Assembly (NCBI RefSeq): GCF_036577625.1
Contig: NZ_JARBDC010000060.1
Coordinates: forward strand, 41,533-105,532
Direction: 5' to 3'
Origin: Paenibacillus_AB sp036577625
Lineage (GTDB): Bacteria > Bacillota > Bacilli > Paenibacillales > NBRC-103111
Length of the DNA stretch: 64,000 bases
Each line of letters opens with the position of its first letter. The first letter of the stretch is position 1. Of this stretch, positions 8,342 to 16,117 are shown in pieces. The position numbers and the translations under genes were made by a program. The notes under the pieces were generated by a model, which saw only the letters and a program-made list of their open reading frames with translations, did no database searches and was not told the origin of the DNA.

Positions 8342-9622
8342 TTGGGTAATTCTAAAACCATTGTTTCTGATCCGCAATTCCAAAAAACAAGTAAAAATGC
8401 AGAAAGTATAATTATTATTCAAGGTGAAAGCAATGATTTGGCTAACGAGTTTTTCACCTACAGCCTTAATTTTAAAAAATCTGCACATATTATTACTGAG
8501 CACTTATTTAGTTCGCATCCAGATATAAGTAAACTTGATACTTATTTTTTTTCTTTAGCGTACCTATATAGACATAGCCTTGAATTGATCTTAAAGGCTA
8601 TTGGATTTCAGTATATTAAAGAGCAAAGTGAAAGAAAAAAATTCATAACAGATACATTTCATAACTTAGTAGAGATTCTCCAAGAGGTCTCACCTCATAT
8701 ACAAGATCAAATTGAAAATAACAGAGGTGCATACAACTGGCTTGTTTCATTATTTAATGATATGGCTCTAAAAGATAAGGAATCTGATTCGTTTAGATAC
8801 CCGTTTGGCATAACTGTTATAAAGGACGAAGATCCATTCTCAGATGTGCCCAAGCAATACAGCATAAAAGCGTTTTTTGATAAACAGACACATATCGATT
8901 TAATAGCATTTGTATGCAAAATGGAAGTTGCTTTCAACATTCTCAGTAACTATTACTCTGATATTCCAAAAATTGTAGAGGACTATAAAAAGTATAAACC
9001 GCTTTTCTTAGAGGAAGGGGGAAGTTACTATGGGCAAAGTGTTGTAGGGTACTCTTATAGCAGAAATCGATTCTATCCGTATGTGAAAGCATATACCGAG
9101 TCAGCAGATATATTGCATCAATATATGACTAAAAAAAAGAAAACAAAAAGTAGCCTATTTATTCCAATGTGTTATTTATACAGGAATGGAATAGAGTTGG
9201 CTATAAAGGAAATTCTATTTGAAGAATGCTCTCTGGATCATCAATCTGCTATCAAAAAAATAAAAGAGAAAAAACATAGTATTTTAGCCCTATGGAATTC
9301 AATCAAGAGCGATGTAGTGAGACATGCAGGTACATCTGATGATGACGCTCACCTTCGTAATGTTGAAAAATACATAAAACAGTTACACGATTTTGATGGT
9401 GCTTCGGATAAATTTCGATATCCAACAAATAAAGATTTGCAATTGCATTATAATAAGCCAAAGAAATTTGATGTTGATAACGTGGCAGAATTTTTCGGAC
9501 AACTATCATATTTTTTGCATGGGGTTTGTCTAATGATGTCCGCACAAAATGAAATGCAAGCAGATATAGAAGCAGAGTATAGAGCCCAAATGCCGAATGA
9601 ATATGATTATTTCGATTATTAA
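8342..9622 (+). CDS. Internally duplicated HEPN-like hypothetical protein
   Basis: The protein has 426 residues when started at TTG 8342, which has a GGGGGA ribosome binding site 8 bases upstream. The two halves are related: YLYRHSLELILKAIGF...DSFRYPFG in the first and YLYRNGIELAIKEILF...DKFRYPTN in the second, about 205 residues apart. Each repeat is an all-helical block with a charged first helix, which recalls HEPN-type helical bundles found in defence and stress RNases; an R-(x4-6)-H active site is not clearly present. No membrane segment is seen. It follows the XRE-ImmA gene after a short gap and has the same AT-rich base use. Function is unknown; the HEPN link is inference. Confidence 0.65.
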   Translation: MGNSKTIVSDPQFQKTSKNAESIIIIQGESNDLANEFFTYSLNFKKSAHIITEHLFSSHPDISKLDTYFFSLAYLYRHSLELILKAIGFQYIKEQSERKKFITDTFHNLVEILQEVSPHIQDQIENNRGAYNWLVSLFNDMALKDKESDSFRYPFGITVIKDEDPFSDVPKQYSIKAFFDKQTHIDLIAFVCKMEVAFNILSNYYSDIPKIVEDYKKYKPLFLEEGGSYYGQSVVGYSYSRNRFYPYVKAYTESADILHQYMTKKKKTKSSLFIPMCYLYRNGIELAIKEILFEECSLDHQSAIKKIKEKKHSILALWNSIKSDVVRHAGTSDDDAHLRNVEKYIKQLHDFDGASDKFRYPTNKDLQLHYNKPKKFDVDNVAEFFGQLSYFLHGVCLMMSAQNEMQADIEAEYRAQMPNEYDYFDY

Positions 9623-9632
9623 ATTGTGCGGA

Positions 9633-9851
9633 ATGCAAATGGAATCAATTAAGGTATTCAAAGAGCTTTTCAAATTAGCTGATGTTGAAGAAGTGGCGAT
9701 TGCATGGGAGTTTCCAATGACAAATAAATGTTCCAGTACCGTTATGAAAAGGGAAACGGCAACGAAAATAAACTGGGATGGCTTCGACAAAAAGAAATTT
9801 GAGGGTGCAGCTAATACATATTGGAAGCATCCTTCAAGTCGTAGCAATTAA
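9633..9851 (+). CDS. Small hypothetical protein, possibly truncated
   Basis: A 72-residue reading frame (MQMESIKVFKELFKLADVEE...) begins 10 bases after the preceding stop. The continuing sequence in another frame (IKIFGLHHHRWTVKYKYKLP, about 9840-9920) looks equally protein-like, so the gene may be frameshifted near 9845. No family is recognised. A short hairpin-like stretch (CCTTATTCCTTACGGAATGGGCTTTTTTT, 9926-9954) follows and may terminate it. Confidence 0.4.
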   Translation: MQMESIKVFKELFKLADVEEVAIAWEFPMTNKCSSTVMKRETATKINWDGFDKKKFEGAANTYWKHPSSRSN

Positions 9852-9982
9852 AATCTTCGGTTTACATCATCATAGATGGACTGTAAAATATAAATATAAA
9901 CTTCCAAACTTTCCAAACTTAGAAGCCTTATTCCTTACGGAATGGGCTTTTTTTATTTTCATATGAGAGGAAGCGAAGCAAA

Positions 9983-10444
9983 ATGGCTAAAAGTGGAGTG
10001 CAACAAATTGAAGGGCAGATTAAACAAGAAGAAAAGAAGCTCCAAGAGATCGAGGAAAGAATTGATTCGTATACGGCTAAAGCAAGGGAACTTAGACACA
10101 TGGCTTATACCTTGCAAGCAGGAGAGCCACATCCTGATAATCCTGCCAAAATCGCCGATCTGCAAAGACAGGCACATTATTATGATTCGCTTGCGGAAAA
10201 AGCAACGCATACCGAGCGACACAACCAGCTTTACAGTCTCAACATTTTGAAAGAAAATGCGGTCAGACTGCGCCATACTATTAATCACAACAAAGCAATT
10301 TTAGCGAGGTACTATCAAGAGGTAGAGGAAGCTAAGTTGAGAGCGGCCAAAATGATTGAAGATGCCGACCGAAAAGTAATAGATGCCCAATATCTCATTA
10401 AGGAGCAGGAGAAAGAATTGCTCGATCTTGAAGGGGTTGAATAA
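9983..10444 (+). CDS. Coiled-coil hypothetical protein (153 aa)
   Basis: A 153-residue, highly charged protein that is almost entirely predicted coiled coil (heptads from QQIEGQIKQEEKKLQEIEER to IKEQEKELLDLEG) with one looped segment around AGEPHPDNPAK. No signal peptide or catalytic motif is visible. GAGAGGAAGCGA precedes ATG 9983. It heads a run of small genes (49, 58, 173 and 55 residues) packed like a phage or plasmid module, and the next gene starts at a TTG just after its stop, pointing to translational coupling. Function unknown. Confidence 0.7.
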   Translation: MAKSGVQQIEGQIKQEEKKLQEIEERIDSYTAKARELRHMAYTLQAGEPHPDNPAKIADLQRQAHYYDSLAEKATHTERHNQLYSLNILKENAVRLRHTINHNKAILARYYQEVEEAKLRAAKMIEDADRKVIDAQYLIKEQEKELLDLEGVE

Positions 10445-10446
10445 AT

Positions 10447-10596
10447 TTGATAAAGCAACTTAGCCAAGAAGCATTGGAAGCTCGTAGAAAATATAACCGT
10501 GATTATATGAGGAAGTGGAGGCAACGTCCTGGGAATCAAGATAAGCAGAAGGAGTACGAGCGTAAGCGTTGGGAGAGGTACTCCTTAAAGAAGTAG
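10447..10596 (+). CDS. Small basic phage-like protein (49 aa)
   Basis: A 49-residue, strongly basic and aromatic protein (EARRKYNRDYMRKWRQRPGN...) read from TTG 10447 to TAG 10596. It starts two bases after the stop of the coiled-coil gene, with AAGGGG as ribosome binding site. The Y-x-R-D-Y-M-R-K-W-R pattern occurs in small phage and mobile-element proteins of Bacillota, probably nucleic-acid binding. Function unknown. Confidence 0.55.
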   Translation: MIKQLSQEALEARRKYNRDYMRKWRQRPGNQDKQKEYERKRWERYSLKK

Positions 10597-10642
10597 CCAG
10601 AGACGAACGAGACGGGGCGAGATACCCATTTGATTGTAAGAG

Positions 10643-10747
10643 ATGGGTAAATGTAAAGATTGCGGATGGATACACCGCAAAACCAAATTTAAGGGGATGT
10701 TCATCTATGAAAGAAACAGCGGAAGGTTTTTTATGGGAAATGCTTAG
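10643..10747 (+). CDS. Possible micro-protein with a CxxC pair (34 aa)
   Basis: ATG 10643 opens a 34-codon frame beginning MGKCKDCGWIHRK and ending at TAG 10745-10747. The CxxC pair followed by a basic stretch could bind zinc. It overlaps the start of the next gene by 41 bases and has only a weak GTAAGAG binding site, so it is tentative. Confidence 0.3.
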   Translation: MGKCKDCGWIHRKTKFKGMFIYERNSGRFFMGNA

Positions 10748-10883
10748 ACTGTCCGACGAATCACATGACCAATTGCTGGATTTAGTAGGCAACTACATTG
10801 AATTTCTAAACGCTAACGGTTTGACGAAGCATTTTAATCAATTTCTGCAGGATAAGGCAGCGGCGCAAATCACTCATAAATAA
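10707..10883 (+). CDS. Small hypothetical protein (58 aa)
   Basis: A 58-residue acidic helical protein (MKETAEGFLWEMLRLSDESH...) starting at ATG 10707 with AAGGGGA nine bases upstream. A longer in-frame start at 10569 lacks a good binding site and would add a basic, unrelated stretch. It belongs to the run of small genes upstream of the HGGxSTG gene. No family is recognised. Confidence 0.5.
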   Translation: MKETAEGFLWEMLRLSDESHDQLLDLVGNYIEFLNANGLTKHFNQFLQDKAAAQITHK

Positions 10884-10933
10884 TTGGGGGTAAAATTCAA
10901 AACAGTACCCCATGCAAGGAAGGGGGCGACACT

Positions 10934-11455
10934 ATGAGCGAACAACACTGTGGTGCAAAAACAAGGTCTAACGGTACTTGTCGCAAGAAGCCTATGAGAA
11001 ATGGACGCTGTTACATGCACGGCGGCGCAAGTACAGGACCTAAGAATAAAACGAAACACAGCGAAAGTATGAAGGGAAACAAGAACAGTCTAAGAACTGG
11101 CGAGTATGAAACGATTTGGTTTGATTCATTTTCCCCTGAGGATATTCAGCATTACGAGTTGACCCCGACAAGTGCGATAGAACAATTGGACCATGAAATC
11201 AAAATTGCCGACATCAGGGAAAGACGTATGATGAAACGGATTAGGGATTCGGAAAAATCTAAATGTAAGCAAAAAGCAGAGCTAATCACCAAGATTGAGG
11301 ACTCACTTAGTCGCCTACAAGCAGTGAAGTCACGGCTCATAGACCAAAAGATACGATTACAGGAAATAACCGATCCCGAAGTTGGTCATAATTCGTTAGA
11401 CCAATTGGTATCTATTCTTGCACAGGCAAGAAATCTTCATACAAGAAATGAGTAA
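10934..11455 (+). CDS. HGGxSTG domain protein (terminase-small-subunit-like N-terminus)
   Basis: This 173-residue protein begins with a short Cys/His zinc-binding-like motif: CGAKTRSNGTCRKKPM followed by GRCYMHGGASTGPKN (HGGxSTG at about residues 29-35). The rest is a long basic coiled-coil helix. HGGxSTG N-termini are found in phage terminase small subunits and in mobile-element proteins that bind DNA; the C-terminal terminase part is not obvious here. An AAGGAAGGGGG ribosome binding site precedes ATG 10934, and the next small gene follows 11 bases after the stop. It suggests phage or plasmid ancestry of this segment of cassette C2. Confidence 0.7.
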   Translation: MSEQHCGAKTRSNGTCRKKPMRNGRCYMHGGASTGPKNKTKHSESMKGNKNSLRTGEYETIWFDSFSPEDIQHYELTPTSAIEQLDHEIKIADIRERRMMKRIRDSEKSKCKQKAELITKIEDSLSRLQAVKSRLIDQKIRLQEITDPEVGHNSLDQLVSILAQARNLHTRNE

Positions 11456-11466
11456 GGGGTGGAAGT

Positions 11467-11634
11467 ATGAATAGCAATAAACGCCAATTACAGATTGAGA
11501 GTCATCTCAAGAACGGTGAGTTGTATATTGAAATTGAGGACGAGCTTAACCTTGATAACTATTCAAAAGAGGAAATCAGCCTTGCCGTTAAAGAAGGAGT
11601 TAGGATTGCTGTCAGTCAGTTATTGAAGGCATGA
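11467..11634 (+). CDS. Small hypothetical protein (55 aa)
   Basis: A 55-residue acidic protein (MNSNKRQLQIESHLKNGELY...) from ATG 11467 to TGA 11634 with AAGGGGTGG upstream. It lies 11 bases after the HGGxSTG gene and is the last of this run of small genes. A beta-strand and helix pattern (LYIEIEDELN then SKEEISLAVKEGVRIAVSQLL) suggests a compact fold. Function unknown. Confidence 0.55.
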   Translation: MNSNKRQLQIESHLKNGELYIEIEDELNLDNYSKEEISLAVKEGVRIAVSQLLKA

Positions 11635-11640
11635 TTAGAC

Positions 11641-11757
11641 TTGACAGGGATAGTAAGTGTATGTCATTATCTCAGTGTCAATGATGACAACATACAACCT
11701 TAACTCAACTTAAAGCACTTGGACACTTACGTGTATCAGGTGCTTTTTTATTTTGTT
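11641..11757 (+). promoter_or_regulatory. Gene-free promoter-terminator unit before the Rep-like gene
   Basis: TTGACA (11641-11646) and a possible CATTAT (about 11665-11670) are followed by an imperfect inverted repeat (TGTATGT ... ACATACA) and then a hairpin with arms AAAGCAC/GTGCTTT ending in TTTTTT (about 11720-11755). It could simply end the upstream operon, or give a small RNA of about 80 bases, as is common upstream of rolling-circle replication genes. Confidence 0.35.
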
Positions 11758-11843
11758 CCTGGGCGGTTGCCTATAATAGTATAGTCCAAAAACATTTAAA
11801 GTTTTGGCTACGGCATCTTTTAACGAAAGGATTGGTCAAAATT

Positions 11844-12719
11844 ATGGGCATATCAGTTTCAGTCGATAAGATTAGAGTTGATTTTTGTAATATTAGACAA
11901 TCGGACTTTATGAGGTTTCTACTTAGGGCAGCAAAACGAGATGCGTTTAACATAAATCTACCGTCAATCGGATATGTATTCACATTCTCATTGTTTGCAG
12001 GTGAGAGCTACCTGTTTATTCAATACATGAACTTTAAGGAAAGGGAGTTTATAGTGGGTGAACTGCATAAGCCGCTGTATACTTTACGGTTAGAAACCGC
12101 TCCAATAAATTTATTAACCCATGCGGATATTATTCAAGAAATCAAAGCTATGTGTGAGGGCATTTATTTTGTTAGCGCAGATGTGGCTTATGATGTACCT
12201 GTTCCAATGCATCGGGTATTCGTAATGAGTAACCATGACAGTAGGAAAATAAATCCCAATTACCAAGATAGTTGGTATTTTGGTTGGAAGGACGAGCGCA
12301 AGAAGAACGCTTATTGTAGGATATATGACAAAATAGCGGAGCAAAAAGGTAATCCGGACACAGACGGTCACTTAACAAGAATTGAAATTGTATACAAACC
12401 AGAATGGCGAATAAAGTTCTATGAGGTAATGACATATCCACCGCAGCAAAATGAGTATTACTATGCAAAAATAATTGATGACCTGTCATGGTGTAAAGCA
12501 AGAAGACGAACGCAGATTTTCAACCAACAACGGGGATTCGGTGAATACAGTTGGCACATTAGAAATGAGATAAAAAAATCACTCGCCAATCAGGTTGATA
12601 TTGATTTCAACCAATTGGCAAGCGATGAATGGGCTAATATTATGAATGCACCTGCCAGTGCATTGATAAATGAAAGGTCAATCAGCTTTTTGCATAATCA
12701 GCAACTGGTCAATGGATAA
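11844..12719 (+). CDS. Replication-initiation-factor-like protein (Rep_trans type)
   Basis: This protein of 291 residues (from ATG 11844; an upstream TTG adds four) carries the pair of motifs RIYDKIAEQKG and LTRIEIVYKPEWR (about residues 160-190), which match the K/R-x-Y-D-K and R-x-E patterns of rolling-circle initiators such as the pT181 and ICE RepA-like group. In that family the enzyme nicks the double-strand origin through a tyrosine; a candidate YFGWKDER stretch precedes the motifs, but the catalytic residue is not certain. The C-terminus is short compared with full-length initiators. It lies between small phage/plasmid-like genes and a convergent XRE repressor, so cassette C2 may be able to replicate after excision. 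Family assignment is moderate. Confidence 0.6.
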   Translation: MGISVSVDKIRVDFCNIRQSDFMRFLLRAAKRDAFNINLPSIGYVFTFSLFAGESYLFIQYMNFKEREFIVGELHKPLYTLRLETAPINLLTHADIIQEIKAMCEGIYFVSADVAYDVPVPMHRVFVMSNHDSRKINPNYQDSWYFGWKDERKKNAYCRIYDKIAEQKGNPDTDGHLTRIEIVYKPEWRIKFYEVMTYPPQQNEYYYAKIIDDLSWCKARRRTQIFNQQRGFGEYSWHIRNEIKKSLANQVDIDFNQLASDEWANIMNAPASALINERSISFLHNQQLVNG

Positions 12720-12896
12720 ATCCAGTTTAGCGCAGATTATTGCAAGTGTCGTTAAATAAATCCGGTCAACTTGATTTTTGCATAGTGAACTTATCGTACT
12801 CGGGCGCAATCCTGTTAGCTCTGCTAACTGGCGTTGCGTCATTTTTCTTTCTCGAAGAATTTCTTTCAAGCGAATATAAAATGTATTTGTGTCCAT
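12678..12896 (-). CDS. Small XRE/Cro-CI repressor
   Basis: A 72-residue helix-turn-helix protein (from ATG 12896, preceded by AAAGGTGG; a GTG four codons upstream is possible). The HTH is MTQRQLAELTGLRPSTISSLCKN followed by VDRIYLTTLAIICAKLDLSIDQLL, typical of YozG-like minimal Cro proteins. It is convergent with the Rep-like gene and overlaps its end by 42 bases. It is divergent from the recombinase operon starting at 13093, so it probably represses its own gene and the recombinases from the gap at 12897-13092. Confidence 0.85.
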   Translation of the reverse strand: MDTNTFYIRLKEILRERKMTQRQLAELTGLRPSTISSLCKNQVDRIYLTTLAIICAKLDLSIDQLLIMQKAD

Positions 12897-13092
12897 GACC
12901 TGTACCACCTTTTGTCCGAGTTACCTACTACTATTTTAAGGTCGATTAGCAGGAAATGTAAAATATTATTTTGATGTCTTGTGTAAAATATTGGAAATAC
13001 CATATAATAAAAATAACGGTTAAACGTTATTTTATGGTACATATCCACAGGTCGTAACATGGACTCAAATCACTGTAACGGGAGGGCTAACA

Positions 13093-13875
13093 ATGGTGCA
13101 AAAAGCGGTTGGGTACGTTCGTGTATCAACTTACGGACAAATGAAAGAAGGTTACAGTCTTACATATCAGCGTGAAGAAATAGAAAGCTATTGCCAAAAG
13201 AACGGTATCGAATTGATAGGCATATATGAAGACCAAGGTCAAAGTGGTGCAACCGTTGATGAGGAAGGATTAACGGTAGAACGTGACGGTCTTCAAGACC
13301 TACTGGCTGAACTGAAATATAACAAAGTGGACTATGTAATAGTGCTGAACACTTCTCGCTTATGGCGTTCAGATATGGCGAAGGTACTCATTCAACGTGA
13401 GTTCAAGAGAAACAAAGTCGATGTAAAAGCGATTGAGCAAACCACATACAGTATTTATGCAAATGACCCGAACGATTTTCTTATTAATGGCATGATGGAG
13501 TTACTTGACCAGTACCAACGCTTAGAAATCGCTATGAAACTTAGCCGCGGCAGAAGAAAGAAAGCCGAACAAGGCGGTTATGCAGGGGGCGGTGTACCGT
13601 ATGGATATAACTGCCCTAAAGGTCAGAAGGAACTGCAAATAAACTGGGATGAAGCAACTGCAATATTACGGTTATTTGAACTGCGAGAGCTGTTCCCTGA
13701 TTGGTCGCTTTCAGAATATGCGTACCAACTTAACTATGACGGATTTTCAACAGCAAAAGGCAAGCGGTTTACAAAGGTACAGGTCAAATGCATATTAGAC
13801 CGAGAAGATTTCTACAAAGGGCTGTATTGTTACGGTGAAATCACCTCAACAGGACAGTATTCGGCGATTATCTAA
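13093..13875 (+). CDS. Serine recombinase lacking the C-terminal zinc-ribbon half
   Basis: This 260-residue protein has a resolvase catalytic domain (YVRVSTYGQ with nucleophile Ser12; SRLWRSDMAKVL) and the start of the 'recombinase' DNA-binding domain (GGGVPYGY..., KGKRFTKVQVKCILDREDFYKG). It stops at TGQYSAII, the point where large serine recombinases continue with the zinc ribbon and coiled coil, so about half the usual length is missing. GGGAGG precedes ATG 13093. Two small genes follow and then a complete second recombinase. SCC elements use paired large serine recombinases (CcrA/CcrB or CcrC). This could be a reduced partner or a relic; the frame itself is clean. Confidence 0.82.
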   Translation: MVQKAVGYVRVSTYGQMKEGYSLTYQREEIESYCQKNGIELIGIYEDQGQSGATVDEEGLTVERDGLQDLLAELKYNKVDYVIVLNTSRLWRSDMAKVLIQREFKRNKVDVKAIEQTTYSIYANDPNDFLINGMMELLDQYQRLEIAMKLSRGRRKKAEQGGYAGGGVPYGYNCPKGQKELQINWDEATAILRLFELRELFPDWSLSEYAYQLNYDGFSTAKGKRFTKVQVKCILDREDFYKGLYCYGEITSTGQYSAII

Positions 13876-13967
13876 AAAAGTTTTCAAGTCAACTTAAATA
13901 AATCGCCCCAAAAGATATATATTAGTCAGCTTCAGCTTGAAGCATTATCTCTTTGGGAGGAATTACC

Positions 13968-14249
13968 ATGTTAAACAAGCAAACAGGCAAGTGGCAAACA
14001 GTCCAGTCGTCCGAGCAGTTAGTAAAGACTGCACAGAAATTAAGGCAACAGATAAAGGGACTCGACATTGCAATACGTCAATTGGTCTTGTACAAGCCTT
14101 GCGAATGGGGCGAAACAGTTGATACAGCAAGCATGGACTGGGTATTGAAAGAACTACAGTCAAGGAAACTTGAGCTTGAGAAAGAAAGCTTTCAAGTTAG
14201 GGCTAAGATTCAGTTGCAAAATCTGTCGGCTGAATTGCCTCTTTTCTAA
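13968..14249 (+). CDS. Coiled-coil protein between the two recombinases (93 aa)
   Basis: A 93-residue helical protein starting MLNKQTGKWQTVQ at ATG 13968 with GGGAGG seven bases upstream. Heptad patterns (KTAQKLRQQIKGLDIAIRQL, ELQSRKLELEKESFQVRAKI) suggest a coiled coil. It lies 92 bases after the truncated recombinase and 12 bases before a 40-residue frame. It may take the place of the missing recombinase coiled-coil, or be an unrelated excision factor; no family is recognised. Confidence 0.6.
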   Translation: MLNKQTGKWQTVQSSEQLVKTAQKLRQQIKGLDIAIRQLVLYKPCEWGETVDTASMDWVLKELQSRKLELEKESFQVRAKIQLQNLSAELPLF

Positions 14250-14261
14250 TAGGTGCTGACT

Positions 14262-14384
14262 ATGACAAACCATCAAAGATCAACAATAATAACCGCGTCG
14301 GAAGCTGATGTAAAGCGGCTTGAACTCATCAGCGTGTTAGCAAGCATTATTAGAAACTATGCAACAATGCTAAACAGCAAATAA
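14262..14384 (+). CDS. Micro-protein upstream of the large serine recombinase (40 aa)
   Basis: ATG 14262 to TAA 14384 encodes 40 residues (MTNHQRSTIITASEADVKRL...), a probable amphipathic helix. It follows the 93-residue gene by 12 bases with AGGTG as a weak binding site. The GC-richer hairpin GGGCAGGTTC...AACTTGCCC (14393-14418) lies between it and the next recombinase. Tentative gene. Confidence 0.45.
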   Translation: MTNHQRSTIITASEADVKRLELISVLASIIRNYATMLNSK

Positions 14385-14443
14385 GGTTTCGGGCAGGTTC
14401 TCTTCGGATAACTTGCCCGAATTTTAAAATGGAGGAAATGACA

Positions 14444-16102
14444 ATGGGCGATAAACAGCTTGCTGTAATATATACAAGAGTATCAACCGAGGAACAGAAA
14501 AACGGTGGTAACTCCTTACAAGCGCAAGAGGACGAGTTAATTAAGTATGCCGAACAAAAGGGTCTAAAGGTTGTTAGGGTTTATTGTGATGGCGGTTATT
14601 CTGGTAAAGATTTTAATAGACCCGAGTTTCAGAAAATGATGAAAGACTTAGAAAAGGGCGAATTTCAAATTATTTTGGCTTGGCGTGTTGATAGGATTTC
14701 TCGAAATAACAAGGATGTTCTGACGTTAATTGAAAACGAGCTAAGACCACGAAACTGTAAGCTTCTTATTAGCATAGGCGATATTGACAGTTCAACCGAT
14801 AATGGATTTATGATGATTTCATTATTGGGAACACTTGCGCAACATGAGCGAGCATCCATTATATCAAGGGTAAAGTTGGGCATGAATAAGAGAGCTTCAG
14901 AAGGAAAATGGAACGGTGGATTAATTTACGGATACGATTGCGTCGATAAGAAACTCGTAATAAATGAAGCAGAGAGCGATGTTATTCGGAATATCTTTCA
15001 AATGCGATTAGACGGCATGGGATATAAAGCAATCGCCCACAGGCTCAACGAACGTGGCATTACAACGAAAACGGGAAAGTTATTCAGTATTTTTAGCATT
15101 AAGACAATACTGACGAACCCGACCTATATTGGACAGAATCGGTGGTCATATCATCAAGACTGGAATATTCGCCGACGTAAAGGAAAAAATGAAGAACCAA
15201 TTTTAGTCGAGGGACAGCATGAGGCAATCATTAGTTTAGAACTTTGGAACAAGGTACAGGCGGTTCAATTAGCAAGTAAAAATAGCGTTTCAACAAACAA
15301 AAATTATAATGGTGAGTTCCTTCTATCTGGCTTACTAAGATGCCCCAAGTGTGGAGCAGGAACGGTAATGAGTAAAACGAAAAAATATGATGGTTCGGGG
15401 TATCATCTTTATTACATGTGCCAGGCATACCACAGTAAAGGGAAAGTTGCTTGCGGTACAAATTTAATTCCAAAAGATCGTATTGAAGGACAGGTAATTA
15501 CAACCGTTAAAGCCCTACTCCATTCAGAATCAATAATTGATGAAGTGTTAGCAAAGCTCGAACAGGATGTGAAGCAAGACACATATGAAATACAACAAAC
15601 ACTGAATTTGGTTGAAAAAGAGCTGACAAGGAACGAAGCCATGCAAAAAAAGCTTGATACCGATTATTTTGCTGGAGCAATAGCTGCACAACAGCACAGC
15701 CGCCTTTCAGAACAATTAAGGGAACGAAACGAGGAGCTAAGTGAGCGGATTGATAGGTTTCAAAGGATGTTAGATGCCGAATATGCTAAGATTAAAATTA
15801 ACAGGGACACCGTAAATCAAGCCTTGATTAATTTCAATTCGTTAATTGATTCGGCAACCAATGAGCAGAAAAAGGCACTGATTCGGGCATTAGTAAAGCG
15901 TGTTGAGGTAGAAACCGACAGGCAAACGATTAAGGATATTACCTTTTGGTTCTTTGATGGGCTTACTTTACCACTTAGTAAGGTCAGGGGAACCTTACCA
16001 CAAGTAACGGCAAGTTTTAAGAAGACAGAAGGCCGGATTAGGAATCAATTCCATCGAAAACGAAGGGCCGTCCCACAAAGGACGGCCCAAAATTGTCTCT
16101 AG
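14444..16102 (+). CDS. Large serine recombinase (candidate cassette recombinase)
   Basis: This 552-residue protein starts at ATG 14444, eight bases after GGAGG. Domains in order: resolvase catalytic domain (IYTRVSTEEQ, nucleophile Ser14; WRVDRISRNNKDVL), 'recombinase' domain (WNGGLIYGYD..., ILTNPTYIGQNRW), zinc beta-ribbon (RCPKCG ... YMCQAYHSKGKVACG) and a long C-terminal coiled coil. The length fits complete large serine recombinases, including CcrB (about 540) and CcrC (about 560). It is the only intact recombinase in the array, so it is the best candidate for acting on the rlmH-end repeats. Whether it is a true Ccr or a phage-type integrase cannot be told by eye. A hairpin with loop CACAAA overlaps its last codons. 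Confidence 0.92.
   Translation: MGDKQLAVIYTRVSTEEQKNGGNSLQAQEDELIKYAEQKGLKVVRVYCDGGYSGKDFNRPEFQKMMKDLEKGEFQIILAWRVDRISRNNKDVLTLIENELRPRNCKLLISIGDIDSSTDNGFMMISLLGTLAQHERASIISRVKLGMNKRASEGKWNGGLIYGYDCVDKKLVINEAESDVIRNIFQMRLDGMGYKAIAHRLNERGITTKTGKLFSIFSIKTILTNPTYIGQNRWSYHQDWNIRRRKGKNEEPILVEGQHEAIISLELWNKVQAVQLASKNSVSTNKNYNGEFLLSGLLRCPKCGAGTVMSKTKKYDGSGYHLYYMCQAYHSKGKVACGTNLIPKDRIEGQVITTVKALLHSESIIDEVLAKLEQDVKQDTYEIQQTLNLVEKELTRNEAMQKKLDTDYFAGAIAAQQHSRLSEQLRERNEELSERIDRFQRMLDAEYAKIKINRDTVNQALINFNSLIDSATNEQKKALIRALVKRVEVETDRQTIKDITFWFFDGLTLPLSKVRGTLPQVTASFKKTEGRIRNQFHRKRRAVPQRTAQNCL
16065..16095 (+). terminator. Hairpin with CACAAA loop overlapping the recombinase 3' end
   Basis: GGGCCGTCC-CACAAA-GGACGGCCC is a perfect 9-bp stem followed by AAAATTGT. 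It lies inside the last 13 codons of the recombinase. Near-identical hairpins occur at 37637-37657 and 39381-39404. Confidence 0.7.
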
Positions 16103-16117
16103 AGATAACGGGGTGTT

